Made by a program: the position numbers and the translations under genes. DNA of 64,000 nt from Apodospora peruviana (Eukaryota > Ascomycota > Sordariomycetes > Sordariales > Lasiosphaeriaceae). Positions 55,771-64,000 of this stretch are shown here, piece after piece; position 1 is the first letter of the stretch, and the number at the start of each line of letters is the position of its first letter. The notes below the pieces were generated by a model, which had not been told where the DNA came from, ran no database searches, and saw only the letters and a list, made by a program, of their open reading frames with translations. The stretch lies in NCBI GenBank assembly GCA_033439685.1, contig JAUEDM010000005.1:1240001-1304000 (forward strand), read 5' to 3'.

Positions 55771-56778
55771 ATGTTCGCCCCAGGCAGAGGAGGGAGGGCC
55801 CTAGGGAGGGCCCTAGGGAGGGCAATCTCTTCCTCGTCCTCGTCCTCTTCAGTCGTCACATTACCGAGCTTCCTCGTACCCGCGTTCCAGACTTCCACCT
55901 CGCCGGCGCGACGGCCCTTTTCCGTAACGACAGCGCGGCCCTCGAAGCTCGGCCGGACGCCCATCTCGATTCCTCCGAACGTGGACCTAGTCATCAGCGA
56001 GCCATGGATCAAGAAGGATATGACGACATACCTCAAGATTGTGAAGAAGACGGTCTCGGTGTCGGGCCCATTGGGTGAGTTAGGACAAGCGATCCGCCGG
56101 TCTCGGTTGACATTCGAGCGATGTAGCTGTTGGCATGAGAGAGAGGTATAACGAGGATTGTATGTGCTGACCGCTGCTGCTGCCGCGTCGCCCTGCCAGG
56201 AAAACTTGACCTCGAGATTCCCGATTACATCAAGATCGACCATGACGAGCAGGCGAGGAGAGCCACGCTGAGCGTGGAGGACCAGAACTTGAAGCAACAG
56301 AGGGAGATGTGGGGTACGTACAGACAGACAATGTCCTCGTTTGTTCAGGATGAGAAGAGAACTGGGACGTGCAACAACAGACAGGACTGACAGTTCTCCC
56401 ATTTACACAGGAACAACATGGGCATATCTCAACCGATACATCATGGGCGTATCAGAAGGCCACACCGCCGTCCTCCGACTGGTCGGTATCGGTTACAGAG
56501 CTTCGGTTGACTCCCGCCCGGCGCTCGAGGAGTACCCGGGCCAACAGTTCGTCCTCCTGAAGCTGGGATACTCGCACCCGATCGAGATGGGCGTCCCGTT
56601 CGGCGTCAAGGCCAGCACCCCGCAGCCGACGAGGATCCTGCTCGAGGGCATCAACAGGGAAGTCATCATGTCATTCGCTGCCAAGATCCGGAAGTGGCGG
56701 GTACCCGATCCGTACAAGGGCAAGGGCGTCTTTGTGAACGACGAGACTATCAAGCTGAAGCAGAAGAAGATCAAATAG
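55771..56778 (+). CDS. MRPL6: Mitochondrial ribosomal protein uL6m (MRPL6)
   Basis: Large-subunit mitoribosomal protein L6. Exons 55771-56074, 56200-56313 and 56411-56778 join in phase, 261 residues. The N-terminus is a Ser/Arg-rich, acid-free mitochondrial presequence ending around RRPFSVTTARPSKLG. L6 domain 1 begins with GRTPISIPPNVDL. The second L6 domain contains LRLVGIGYRASVD and LGYSHPIEMGVPFGV, and the basic C-terminus has KIRKWRVPDPYKGKGVF. The first exon carries a 12-bp repeat that encodes GRALGRALGRA. Convergent with the Met22 gene, 155 bp between stops. Confidence 0.94.
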
Positions 56779-56933
56779 ACAGCGCACCGCGCGCGCGCCA
56801 AGGGGTGGGGTCTGCTTTGTTGTGTACATTTTCTACTCTATTTTTGGCCCAATTATCTGTATGGGCCGCAACTGTGTGTCATAATCTGTACAATATGGAT
56901 TGGGAAAGCATTGCATCACCGCGAAAATTAGGT

Positions 56934-58202
56934 TCATTTCTGCCCAAGAACTTCTTGCACGGCTTTGAGAACCTGGCTGTGGACCTCTGCGGGCGCGGCA
57001 ATAACGCCCTTGTTGCTCGCCAGCGTCCTCCCGATGCTGAAATCGAGCCTGCTTCCGGTGGTGTCGGTCACCTGGCCTCCGGCTTCCCGGACGATCAAAT
57101 CTCCAGCCGCGTGATCCCAGATCTTCTCCTGGTAGGTCTTGGACGTCGGCAGGCGCAAGTAGATGTCGCCGGCGCCGCGGGCGATAGAGCCGTACTTGGC
57201 CTGCGAGTCCATCCTGACGCTCGGCCGCGTGATACCCAGCTTCAGCGCGATCTGCGCCGACTCCGACTGGTTCGAGTGGCCCGCCTCGACGCTCTCGCAG
57301 AAGCTGGCCTGCGACATGTCCTTGATCGGCTTCATCGAGATGGGCGTGCTTTTGTCCGCCAGCCCGCCGGTTCCGAGCGGTCTGCTAGTCGCGCCTTGGC
57401 CAATGACGGCAGAGAAGAGAACCCCGCGGCCCGGCTCGTCGTCGGTCTGATTCGCGCCGATGCTGGCGTCTAGCGGCGCGGCGTCGTCGACAGGCAGGTT
57501 GGGGCACCCCAGCACGCCGAGCTTGACGTCTCCGTCGACCACCAACCCCAGGCAGACGGCGTACTGCCCGCCGCGAAGGAAGCCCTTGGTGCCGTCGATA
57601 GGGTCGATGGCCCATATCCGGCCCTTGGGACCGCCCTTGCTGTTGCCCTGGTCGATGATTTCGAGCATGGCGTCGGCGTCCTTGATGGAGCCGCCGAGCA
57701 GCGCCTCCGCGGCTGCGTCGTCGAGCTGCGTCGTCTTGACGAGCTCCCAGATCTGGTCCCTCAGGGGCGCATCGTTGCGCAGCGTCGCAGCCTCCTCCTC
57801 GGCCACGATCTCGTCGGTGGGAAAGCTGGCCTTGAGGGCGCTAATGATGAGCGCCTGTGCGCCGAAATCGCCGATTGTGACGGGCGATTTGTCGTCCTTG
57901 GAGACGGTGCCTTTGGCCTTTTCGTGGAAGACGCGCTTGGTGAGCCGGGCCGCGCGCTGGACTGCCAGCTGGGCGACTTCAAGCTCCTTTGCGTATGAAG
58001 TCATGGTGGGGATGGTAGTAAAAGGAGCGGCTGCTTGGCGCGGGGTGAGATGGCCTGCAATGAGAGCAAGTCGCGGGAGGATGGATATCTTGGAGAGGAG
58101 AGCCGCCAGGATAAAGACGGAGATGGAGACGATGACGAGCAGAGGTTGTGAGAAGTCAAGGAGTCGTCGGGTTTGGTGGAGTCCAGCTCTGTGTTGAGGC
58201 AT
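56934..58202 (-). CDS. MET22: 3'(2'),5'-bisphosphate nucleotidase (Hal2/Met22)
   Basis: Hydrolyses PAP to AMP in sulfate assimilation and is the Li+/Na+-sensitive phosphatase of the inositol-monophosphatase fold. The uninterrupted frame gives 422 residues. The conserved core starts at the ATG at 58004 (MTSYAKELEVAQLAVQRAAR; 356 residues, as in yeast Met22). Metal-binding motifs are present: VAEEE, AIDPIDGTKGF, and IWDHAAGDLIVREAGG near the C-terminus. The extra 66 N-terminal residues contain one strong hydrophobic segment (PLLVIVSISVFILAALL). They are either a real membrane or targeting extension or simply leader sequence, and the start is therefore uncertain. Confidence 0.92.
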   Translation of the reverse strand: MPQHRAGLHQTRRLLDFSQPLLVIVSISVFILAALLSKISILPRLALIAGHLTPRQAAAPFTTIPTMTSYAKELEVAQLAVQRAARLTKRVFHEKAKGTVSKDDKSPVTIGDFGAQALIISALKASFPTDEIVAEEEAATLRNDAPLRDQIWELVKTTQLDDAAAEALLGGSIKDADAMLEIIDQGNSKGGPKGRIWAIDPIDGTKGFLRGGQYAVCLGLVVDGDVKLGVLGCPNLPVDDAAPLDASIGANQTDDEPGRGVLFSAVIGQGATSRPLGTGGLADKSTPISMKPIKDMSQASFCESVEAGHSNQSESAQIALKLGITRPSVRMDSQAKYGSIARGAGDIYLRLPTSKTYQEKIWDHAAGDLIVREAGGQVTDTTGSRLDFSIGRTLASNKGVIAAPAEVHSQVLKAVQEVLGQK

Positions 58203-59331
58203 TCAATTTGGGTTGTCGACTGCTTTGCAAAAGCTCAACGACGTTTGTTGTGGATCAATGTGGGATGTAATTCGCAACTCCCGTCTCGCTATCCGTAATA
58301 TGTTTTCAATTCGGTGAGTTGCCTAATACGGTACATAACTTACCTACGTAATGCAGGAACTCAAACGCAGCTATATCGCAGTTAATTAGACCAGGTACTA
58401 TTCATGGTGTACAGAATATTGGAAGGTTTCTATCTATCGAGCTGCAGGATGTAGACTTTTTTGGCCAAAACGAAACGCACTGCAGAGAAGTGCATGCCAA
58501 GCGCGGCAGATGTGTTCTGTGCACTTTAATAGTAGTATGTACCCCGATATTTAAATACCTACCTAACCCGTATAACCCGTATATATGTCAGTATGTACCC
58601 CTGCTGCGTCAATACGTTGAACCTGTAATCTGTAATCCGACGGATTATCTGTACCATAAACTCGGCCTCTCTTACATTTTCCAACCGGCGACGACGCCGA
58701 AGCTCAAGAAAACCAAGCCACTACCAATAGGCTCAATTCGCTTCCGGTAACCCGTAGACGTCCATCGTCTAGCTCTATCCGCAACTCGAGCTCCCACCTC
58801 CCGTGCCGTCACCGTCAAGGACGTACATCGTAAAAGCGTTCAGGTATTCCAAGACCTTCCCCCAACTCCGGTGTTCCGCAAGTTCGATGTGTTCGTGGCT
58901 GAGGTGGCTCCACGGTATCGCAGTTCTATCATGATATTTAATCCCGACGGAGGAAGGAGTGGCACTCTCTTTGTCCATAATTCCCCGCATTCTGACGACA
59001 TCCGATGAAAGGCGAGATCGTGGGGTAAGAATGCGGGGGAAGCAAGGTCCCAGTCCGGGAGATGCTAGCCGGCAGGAGTCTGTCCTCCTCCCGCCCTAGT
59101 TGACGGGTGCCTCGGTGGTCTCTTTTCCCCCATACATTGCTACAGGAACCAACCTTCAATTATATATCTGTCAGGTCCTAGTCAATTAATCATACTCACT
59201 GATGAGCTCATATACGCATTCACTTCAAGTACTCTTGTTTCGCTTCATAAGTTCATTGGAGATCAACTTCATGGTTTGGGAAACCACTTTACACAAAATA
59301 ACCCTGAACAGTAAATAAAGTAGACGACAAG
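58203..59331. other. Divergent spacer between Met22 and ADHFE1-like genes
   Basis: About 1.1 kb holding both promoters. TACCTACC-like motifs occur near 58340 and 58557. Short frames have no match. No RNA gene seen. Confidence 0.45.
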
Positions 59332-61100
59332 ATGGGAGGAGGAGTAGCAATCCGGGTTGTTCCCAACGTGAGTTTTGTTCTTGTTATACTACTCAAGTCT
59401 CACCATTCCGTGTCTGGTGCTGCTTCCTACTGTGCCCAAATCTCGAATCACTTGAAGCCCCCTTTTCTTGTCTTGAATATCATTCACATATGTCCACAAT
59501 TCTTAACCCCATATTAAACATACGCACAGAAAGCCACCAGAGCTATAAACCTTCTCCGGACAGTCCAATACAGCCACCCGCCATCATGTCCATGCCACGC
59601 CAATCCAGGCCATCATCACAACCATGCCTCTCCTACCACACCAGCCCCAGCCGTGTCAAGATTCGCCCAGCGGATATCATCTCCCCAACACTCCCGCCGC
59701 GGATACGCCACTCCCAACAATGATCCGTCCCAGCTCAAGGAATACGCTTTCGAGATGGCCGCATCAGCCATCCGTTTTGGCCCCGGCGCCACCCAGGAGG
59801 TGGGCATGGACCTGGCCAACATGCGTGCCAAGCGCGTGGCTGTAGTGACCGACGAGACGGTCGACAAGCTCGACGCTATGAGCCAGGTGCGGGAGGCGCT
59901 TGCCAGGGAAGGGATTGAGTACCGCGTGTTCAACAAGACGCGCGTCGAGCCCAAGGACTACAGCATCAAGGAGGCCATCGAGTGGGCCAAGCCTTATGAT
60001 CCCGACGTCTTCCTCGCCGTCGGCGGCGGCTCCGTCATCGACACGGCCAAGCTGATGAACCTCTACGTCTGCTACCCGGACGCCGACTTTATGGACTTTG
60101 TCAACGCGCCGCTGGGCAAAGGCCGGCCCATCGAGCGCAAGCTGCACCCGCTGATCGCCATCCCGACCACCTCCGGTACCGGCAGCGAGACGACGGGGAC
60201 GGCCATCTTCGATCTCGCTTCCCGTAAAGCGAAGACGGGCATCGCGCACCGCAACCTCAAACCGACGCTGGGGATTTGTGATCCACTCAACACGCGCACC
60301 ATGCCGGCCGCGGTGAAGGCGAGTTCGGGGCTAGACGTGCTGTGCCACTCACTCGAGTCGTGGACGGCGATTCCGTTCAACGAGCGCGTGCCGCGGCCCG
60401 CGAACCCAATCCTGCGACCAGCGTACCAGGGCGCGAACCCGATCAGCGATATATTTTCGCTGAACGCGCTCCGGTCGACGGTTAAGTACCTCCCCCGTGC
60501 CGTGCGGGATCCCGAGGATATGGAGGCGCAGAGCGAGATGTTGCTTGCTGCTACGCTCGCTGGGGTTGGGTTTGGGAACGCTGGTGTTCATCTTTGCCAT
60601 GGTAAGCCTATACTTACAATTGCCGTGCATCAACTCTTGTCTGTACGGAACTTACAAAATTTAAAACAGGTATGTCATACCCCATATCCGGCCAGAACCC
60701 AGGTAAATACAAGCACGCCGGCTACGAGGTCTCGGCGCCCATTATCCCCCACGGAGTATCCGTTGCCGTCACCGCGCCGGCCGTCTTTCGGTTCACGGCC
60801 GCCTCCAACCCGGACAGGCATCTCGCGGCTGCCGAGGCATTTGGCGTGGACATCAGTAACGTCAAGAGGGAAAGTGCGGGTGAGGTACTGGCAGAGGCGC
60901 TAGAGAACTTCTTGCAAGAGCTCGGCGATCAGCCCAGGGGTCTGAAGGCGCTGGGTTTTGGACGGGCGGACATTGACGAGCTTGTCGAGGGCACAATTCC
61001 ACAGCAGCGGGTGCTGATGCTTGCTCCTGGTCTGGCCAAGGAGTTGGAAGCCGAGCGGGAGCAGTTGAAGGGGCTGTTTGAGGATTCTTTGGAGTATTAA
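59332..61100 (+). CDS. Iron-type alcohol dehydrogenase, ADHFE1/HOT-like, mitochondrial
   Basis: Hydroxyacid-oxoacid transhydrogenase family (group III Fe-dependent ADH). Exons 59332-59367 (12 codons, MGGGVAIRVVPN), 59530-60601 and 60670-61100 join in phase to 512 residues. Exon 2 begins KATRAINLLRTVQYSHPPSC, then a His/Pro/Ser-rich region and a basic presequence-like stretch to RRGYATPNN, suggesting mitochondrial import. The catalytic core follows: EYAFEMAASAIRFGPG, AVGGGSVIDTAKLMNLY, IPTTSGTGSETTGTAIF, GLDVLCHSLESWTA, and HLCHG-MSYPISGQNPG assembled across intron 2. Metal-ligand Asp/His residues sit in those blocks. Human ADHFE1 oxidises 4-hydroxybutyrate with 2-oxoglutarate; the fungal substrate is inferred only. 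Automated calling could start at an internal codon near 59653 and miss the presequence. Confidence 0.92.
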
Positions 61101-61526
61101 GTACCAGGTACCTCGGGTTGGTTATCAAGCAAGCAAGCAATTGGAAATCGGGTTGTTCTTTCCCTGGTTTCTGGCTTCTCAGTGCTCCTTCTTCCTTCCA
61201 TGCTGTGCAGGTGTGGGTACCTAGGGAAGTAAGGAGGGTGTTGCGGTAATATGCTCCTGCTTTCTTACCTGTCTTGCCTTTATTTTTCCCAGATTCCTCC
61301 CTACCTGCCCGGGAATGCCTTCGCAAGCAACCTTTCCATTTCCTGGACTCGACACTGCATCTACATAACATCCTCCTCCTCGAGAACCATTTTCTCTTCA
61401 TCGCGTCCTTGTCTGGTATATTCATTTGGCCTTCCTTGGCTCGGCTCTTACCACTATCAAGGCAGTATCGAAGCCGATAATTTCCACACAATCTCACCGT
61501 ATCAGATCAACTACCTCGCCGCCAGA
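61101..61526. other. Spacer after ADHFE1-like gene
   Basis: Contains CAAGCAAGCAA near 61128 and TACC/GGTA motifs at 61103 and 61217. Frames here have no domain. Confidence 0.4.
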
Positions 61527-62862
61527 ATGGAGCCTATTTCCCCCAAATCGAAATGGTACCCCGGTCCCATGAGGTCCAAGAGGCGCGCGTCTCCTGACTC
61601 GGACTCGGACGAAGACGAAGACGAACAACCGCGGAGAAAGGTACCCGCCTCGACCTGAGCACTCCTCCTACCTCACTGGAGATTGGGCCCATGTCAGGGG
61701 CGAATCAGTCATCGTTGAGCAAAAGCGATGTAATCCCAGACTTGACTTTCCTTTCATCAGGGGTGAATCAGTCATTGTCGACCAAAAGCGATGCGTTTAT
61801 GTCAGGGGTGATTCAGACATCGTCGCCTGAGAGCGATGAAAGCTTCGAGTTAAGGTGTCTTGTAGAGGTCCTTGAGAACTTGAATATCGTCTCGAAAAGC
61901 GCAACGTCCACTGTCTCAGCAAATGAATCGGAATCAGATTCAGATTCAAGTGAAGAAATGGAATGCTCAATTAATAAGTTACTTGAGCAGAATCTTGGAC
62001 TGATGAACCCCTAGAGGTGGTCCCAACTGCATGTGTGAGCTTCTACTTTCTGTCCATCAACCCTGGTCAGGTCACTCGTTGTCTTGTATCCTAGATACCA
62101 TTTTTCTGCCGAGATAGAGGTGCTAATTTTGATACCCAAGTTTTGCACAGGAATCTCACAGGCTAGCCACGCTCAGCGTCCCTGCAGCCATCTACCCTAC
62201 ATTCCCAAAGTACGAGGAATGGTTCGCGGTGGCCGAATCCGACGAGGGATGGGTATCAAGCAATCTAAAGGCGAAGACTTGATCGCTTTCTTCGTCACTT
62301 TGGCGAAATTTGCCTACAATGAGGCAGTGGAGACGGCCGATGACATACGGCTTGAGCCGAGGGATGACCAAGGCCGCCTCCAATTTATCTCGGCCGACTA
62401 CCTGTCAGAGACGGTGAAGGACGAGGCCATGGACATTCTTGATAAAGAGGACGTAGGCTTTTGCGAGGAATTTGACTTACCTTACGAAGTTCAGCTGAGG
62501 CTGGAAGAGATTGTCTGGTGGTGCCTTGGAACAGGCTTGATACGGTATGGGATCAAGCCACGACGTAGGTTTCAGCTTTCCTTCTTTCGTCCCTTTTTCT
62601 GCATTACACTGCCTCAAATCCTACCTCGTATGTAAGTTGAAGATGGGGCTGTTTTTTGACAACACACCCCCTTGCGGCTGACTGTAACTGTGACTCCTGC
62701 ATGATGGAGAGGTGGGCAAAGTATTCATGGGCTCTGAGGGAGACGTCGGCCGTGATTCTCGCCCTTGACAGAAAGCCCCCGCCGACTACGCCGTCGTGGT
62801 TGCCACTGGACAGTGTCTACTACCTCGTGGGTGAATGTATCCGTGGCCATGAACCGGTGTGA
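61527..62862 (+). pseudogene. Unrecognised gene, probably frameshifted
   Basis: Several protein-like pieces lie in different frames. 61527-61658 gives MEPISPKSKWYPGPMRSKRR with an acidic Ser/Asp/Glu run and a possible donor. 61691-62014 carries three imperfect SG[AV]xQ[ST] repeats and an acidic Ser stretch. Near 62165-62288, LSVPAAIYPTFPKYEEWFAV ends at a stop, and the adjacent frame continues as DLIAFFVTLAKFAYNEAVET to WWCLGTGLIRYGIKPR. Finally, 62656-62862 reads CNCDSCMMERWAKYSWALRE to HEPV. No set of canonical introns joined all the pieces in phase by eye. It could be a decayed gene or a gene whose exons I mis-set. I do not recognise the family. Confidence 0.35.
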
Positions 62863-63329
62863 TCGTGGATGATAAGATCTCCTACAAGACATTGGATGAG
62901 CAGATTATGCTTTTGGAACTTGAGCGTTGGATATTCAACAGGCTGTTTTACTGTAGCGTAGTGCATGTCAATTACCTGTGTTGGTAGCTGCAAAATTTTT
63001 AGGTCCGTTGTACATTATGATGCAGTAATGATAAACATAGATACCCGGCATATATCGTACCTCAGTCCTCCAACCATCCACTATTGTACAATGATCATGA
63101 CCCCGACTTCCGTGATATGACATTACAAATTTTAATCACAACAAATATCCTACCAGTATTTCTCCCCTTCCTTCCTTTTCCTTCTTAGTTTTATCACATG
63201 CCCACACATCCTAAACCATACTCAGAACTGCCTATATTTTAAATAAAAAGAATAACAGAGACAAGCGAGAACTAGGATGAACAGTAATGAATATTTCTAT
63301 ATAAGCCAAGTTATGCAAAGGTACCTGAG
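62863..63329. other. 3' spacer before the ABC transporter end
   Basis: AT-rich, 467 bases, no coding or RNA signal seen. Likely 3' UTR of the minus-strand ABC transporter gene. Confidence 0.5.
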
Positions 63330-64000
63330 TTAGGCGCTCGTCTTCTTCCCAAACCTAAACCATTTCCTTTTCGCGGGCTTCTGTTCTTCATATCCCTCTT
63401 CACGAACATTATGCCTCCCCACGACCGTCAAAAACACCTGGTCCAGCGTCGTCGGGCTGACGCTGTAATGCTCAATGCCCAACTCGTCCCTCTTTTCCTC
63501 CAGCAGGACCACCAGTTTACCGATTGCAGAGGCCGCTGATCTTGTTGCTTCTGGCTGCTGCTTAATCCTGTCGTCTTGATCAGGCGGTACCGGTGCCCCT
63601 TTCTTGCCATAATTCTCATCAACACTACCAAAAACAGCCCCGACAATAGCAGCAGCAGACACGCTGAATTTCATCTGGCCATGGTACGACTTCTCCTCGA
63701 CCACCGCCGCCTCTTCTTGGCCACCAAACATACCAACAACCCAATCCCTTACCCTCTGAATATCCTCCCCCGTCGTCCTGGGCGCGTTCCGACAAACAAG
63801 ATGAACATGCAGCGTATCGCCAAACCGATTTCTTAGATTATCAGTCGTGCCCATCGCGAGCATCCGTTTCGCCAGGATACCCGCGCGCCCAGCCAGCGCA
63901 TCCGCCTCTTCCATACTGTGCGTCGTGAGCAGAATGCTGCGCCCGGGAACGGTCGCCGCCAGCGTGCGCCACATGATCCGCTTCGCCGCGGCGTCGAGAC
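63330..64000 (-). CDS. ABCA-type ABC transporter, C-terminal part (runs off the window)
   Basis: The minus strand reads from the window edge: DAAAKRIMWRTLAATVPGRS, the start of the second nucleotide-binding domain's D-loop region. ILLTTHSMEEADALAGRAGI follows, with the H-loop His and the typical ABCA MEEADAL signature. The regulatory tail LRNRFGDTLHVHLVCRN is characteristic of subfamily A (lipid exporters). TTLDQVFLTVVGRH and a basic C-terminus (KRKWFRFGKKTSA) complete it. The Walker A and Q-loop are outside the window. No frame break is seen in the 223 visible codons. The transported lipid cannot be told from this fragment. Confidence 0.88.
   Translation of the reverse strand, partial: LDAAAKRIMWRTLAATVPGRSILLTTHSMEEADALAGRAGILAKRMLAMGTTDNLRNRFGDTLHVHLVCRNAPRTTGEDIQRVRDWVVGMFGGQEEAAVVEEKSYHGQMKFSVSAAAIVGAVFGSVDENYGKKGAPVPPDQDDRIKQQPEATRSAASAIGKLVVLLEEKRDELGIEHYSVSPTTLDQVFLTVVGRHNVREEGYEEQKPAKRKWFRFGKKTSA

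Noticed and set aside
55512..56402. 296-codon minus-strand frame
   Set aside because: Antisense to the uL6m gene; no motif.
1..64000. CRISPR array, operon, biosynthetic gene cluster or viral replicon
   Set aside because: No regularly spaced repeats, no clustered backbone enzymes and no viral genes were seen; the gene content is housekeeping eukaryotic.

Overview
The window looks like nuclear DNA of a filamentous ascomycete, most likely a Sordariomycete. Genes lie on both strands and are moderately dense. Most are interrupted by short introns (about 50-170 nt) with GTRAGT-like donors, CTAAC/CTGAC-type branch sites and YAG acceptors. Two tRNAs are present, one with an intron. Many products are typical fungal housekeeping proteins. 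Coding bodies are GC-rich, and spacers carry recurrent TACCTA/TAGGTA motifs. I could not assign genus or species from the sequence alone.

Layout. 1-2.1 kb: spacer with a 30-G tract. 2.1-4.4 kb: BCS1-type AAA ATPase with a long charged tail. 6.5-8.3 kb: HMG-CoA synthase (four exons). 9.2-10.6 kb: alpha/beta hydrolase ending in a peroxisomal AKL signal. 11.2-13.4 kb: tRNA-Val, a secreted GPI-type protein and an intron-containing tRNA-Gln. 14.1-21.2 kb: C3HC zinc-finger (Rsm1/NIPA) protein, CCDC174-like protein, an 88-aa two-helix membrane protein, homoserine dehydrogenase and Trm8 tRNA m7G methyltransferase. 21.7-25.5 kb: a large PXA-RGS-PX sorting nexin (Mdm1/SNX13 type). 27.2-32.3 kb: an SR-type splicing protein with an apparent 6-nt microexon, then the DEAD-box helicase Dbp9. 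33-36.3 kb: small unknown genes and the ER Hsp70 BiP/Kar2. 38.2-43.3 kb: Hbs1 ribosome-rescue GTPase and CCT5 chaperonin subunit, divergently transcribed. 44-48.1 kb: Hul4/E6AP-like HECT ubiquitin ligase. 49-50.8 kb: a frameshifted remnant of a fungal N-terminal-domain (STAND/NLR-associated) gene. 52.5-54.0 kb: Kar5/Tht1 nuclear-fusion protein with a 173-bp tandem duplication just upstream. 55.0-55.6 kb: the 3' end of a decayed Tad-like LINE. 55.8-61.1 kb: mitochondrial ribosomal protein uL6m, bisphosphate nucleotidase Met22/Hal2 and a mitochondrial iron-type alcohol dehydrogenase (ADHFE1/HOT). 61.5-62.9 kb: an unrecognised, probably broken gene. 63.3-64 kb: the C-terminus of an ABCA-type transporter that runs off the window.

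The genes do not form an operon or biosynthetic cluster; this is an ordinary housekeeping region. Themes recur: protein folding (BiP, CCT5), translation and RNA processing (Trm8, Dbp9, SR protein, CCDC174, Hbs1, uL6m), mitochondria (BCS1-like, uL6m, ADHFE1) and primary metabolism (HMG-CoA synthase, homoserine dehydrogenase, Met22). Several neighbours are divergent pairs with 0.4-1 kb between starts (Hom6/Trm8, Hbs1/CCT5, CCDC174/88-aa protein).

I did not find a convincing undescribed multi-gene system. The most interesting points are gene-structure oddities (the microexon, introns that keep the frame open), the duplicated KAR5 leader, the decayed STAND-type gene and LINE, and the small membrane protein. 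All gene models were spliced by eye from splice signals and family sequence; exon ends are inferences unless stated.
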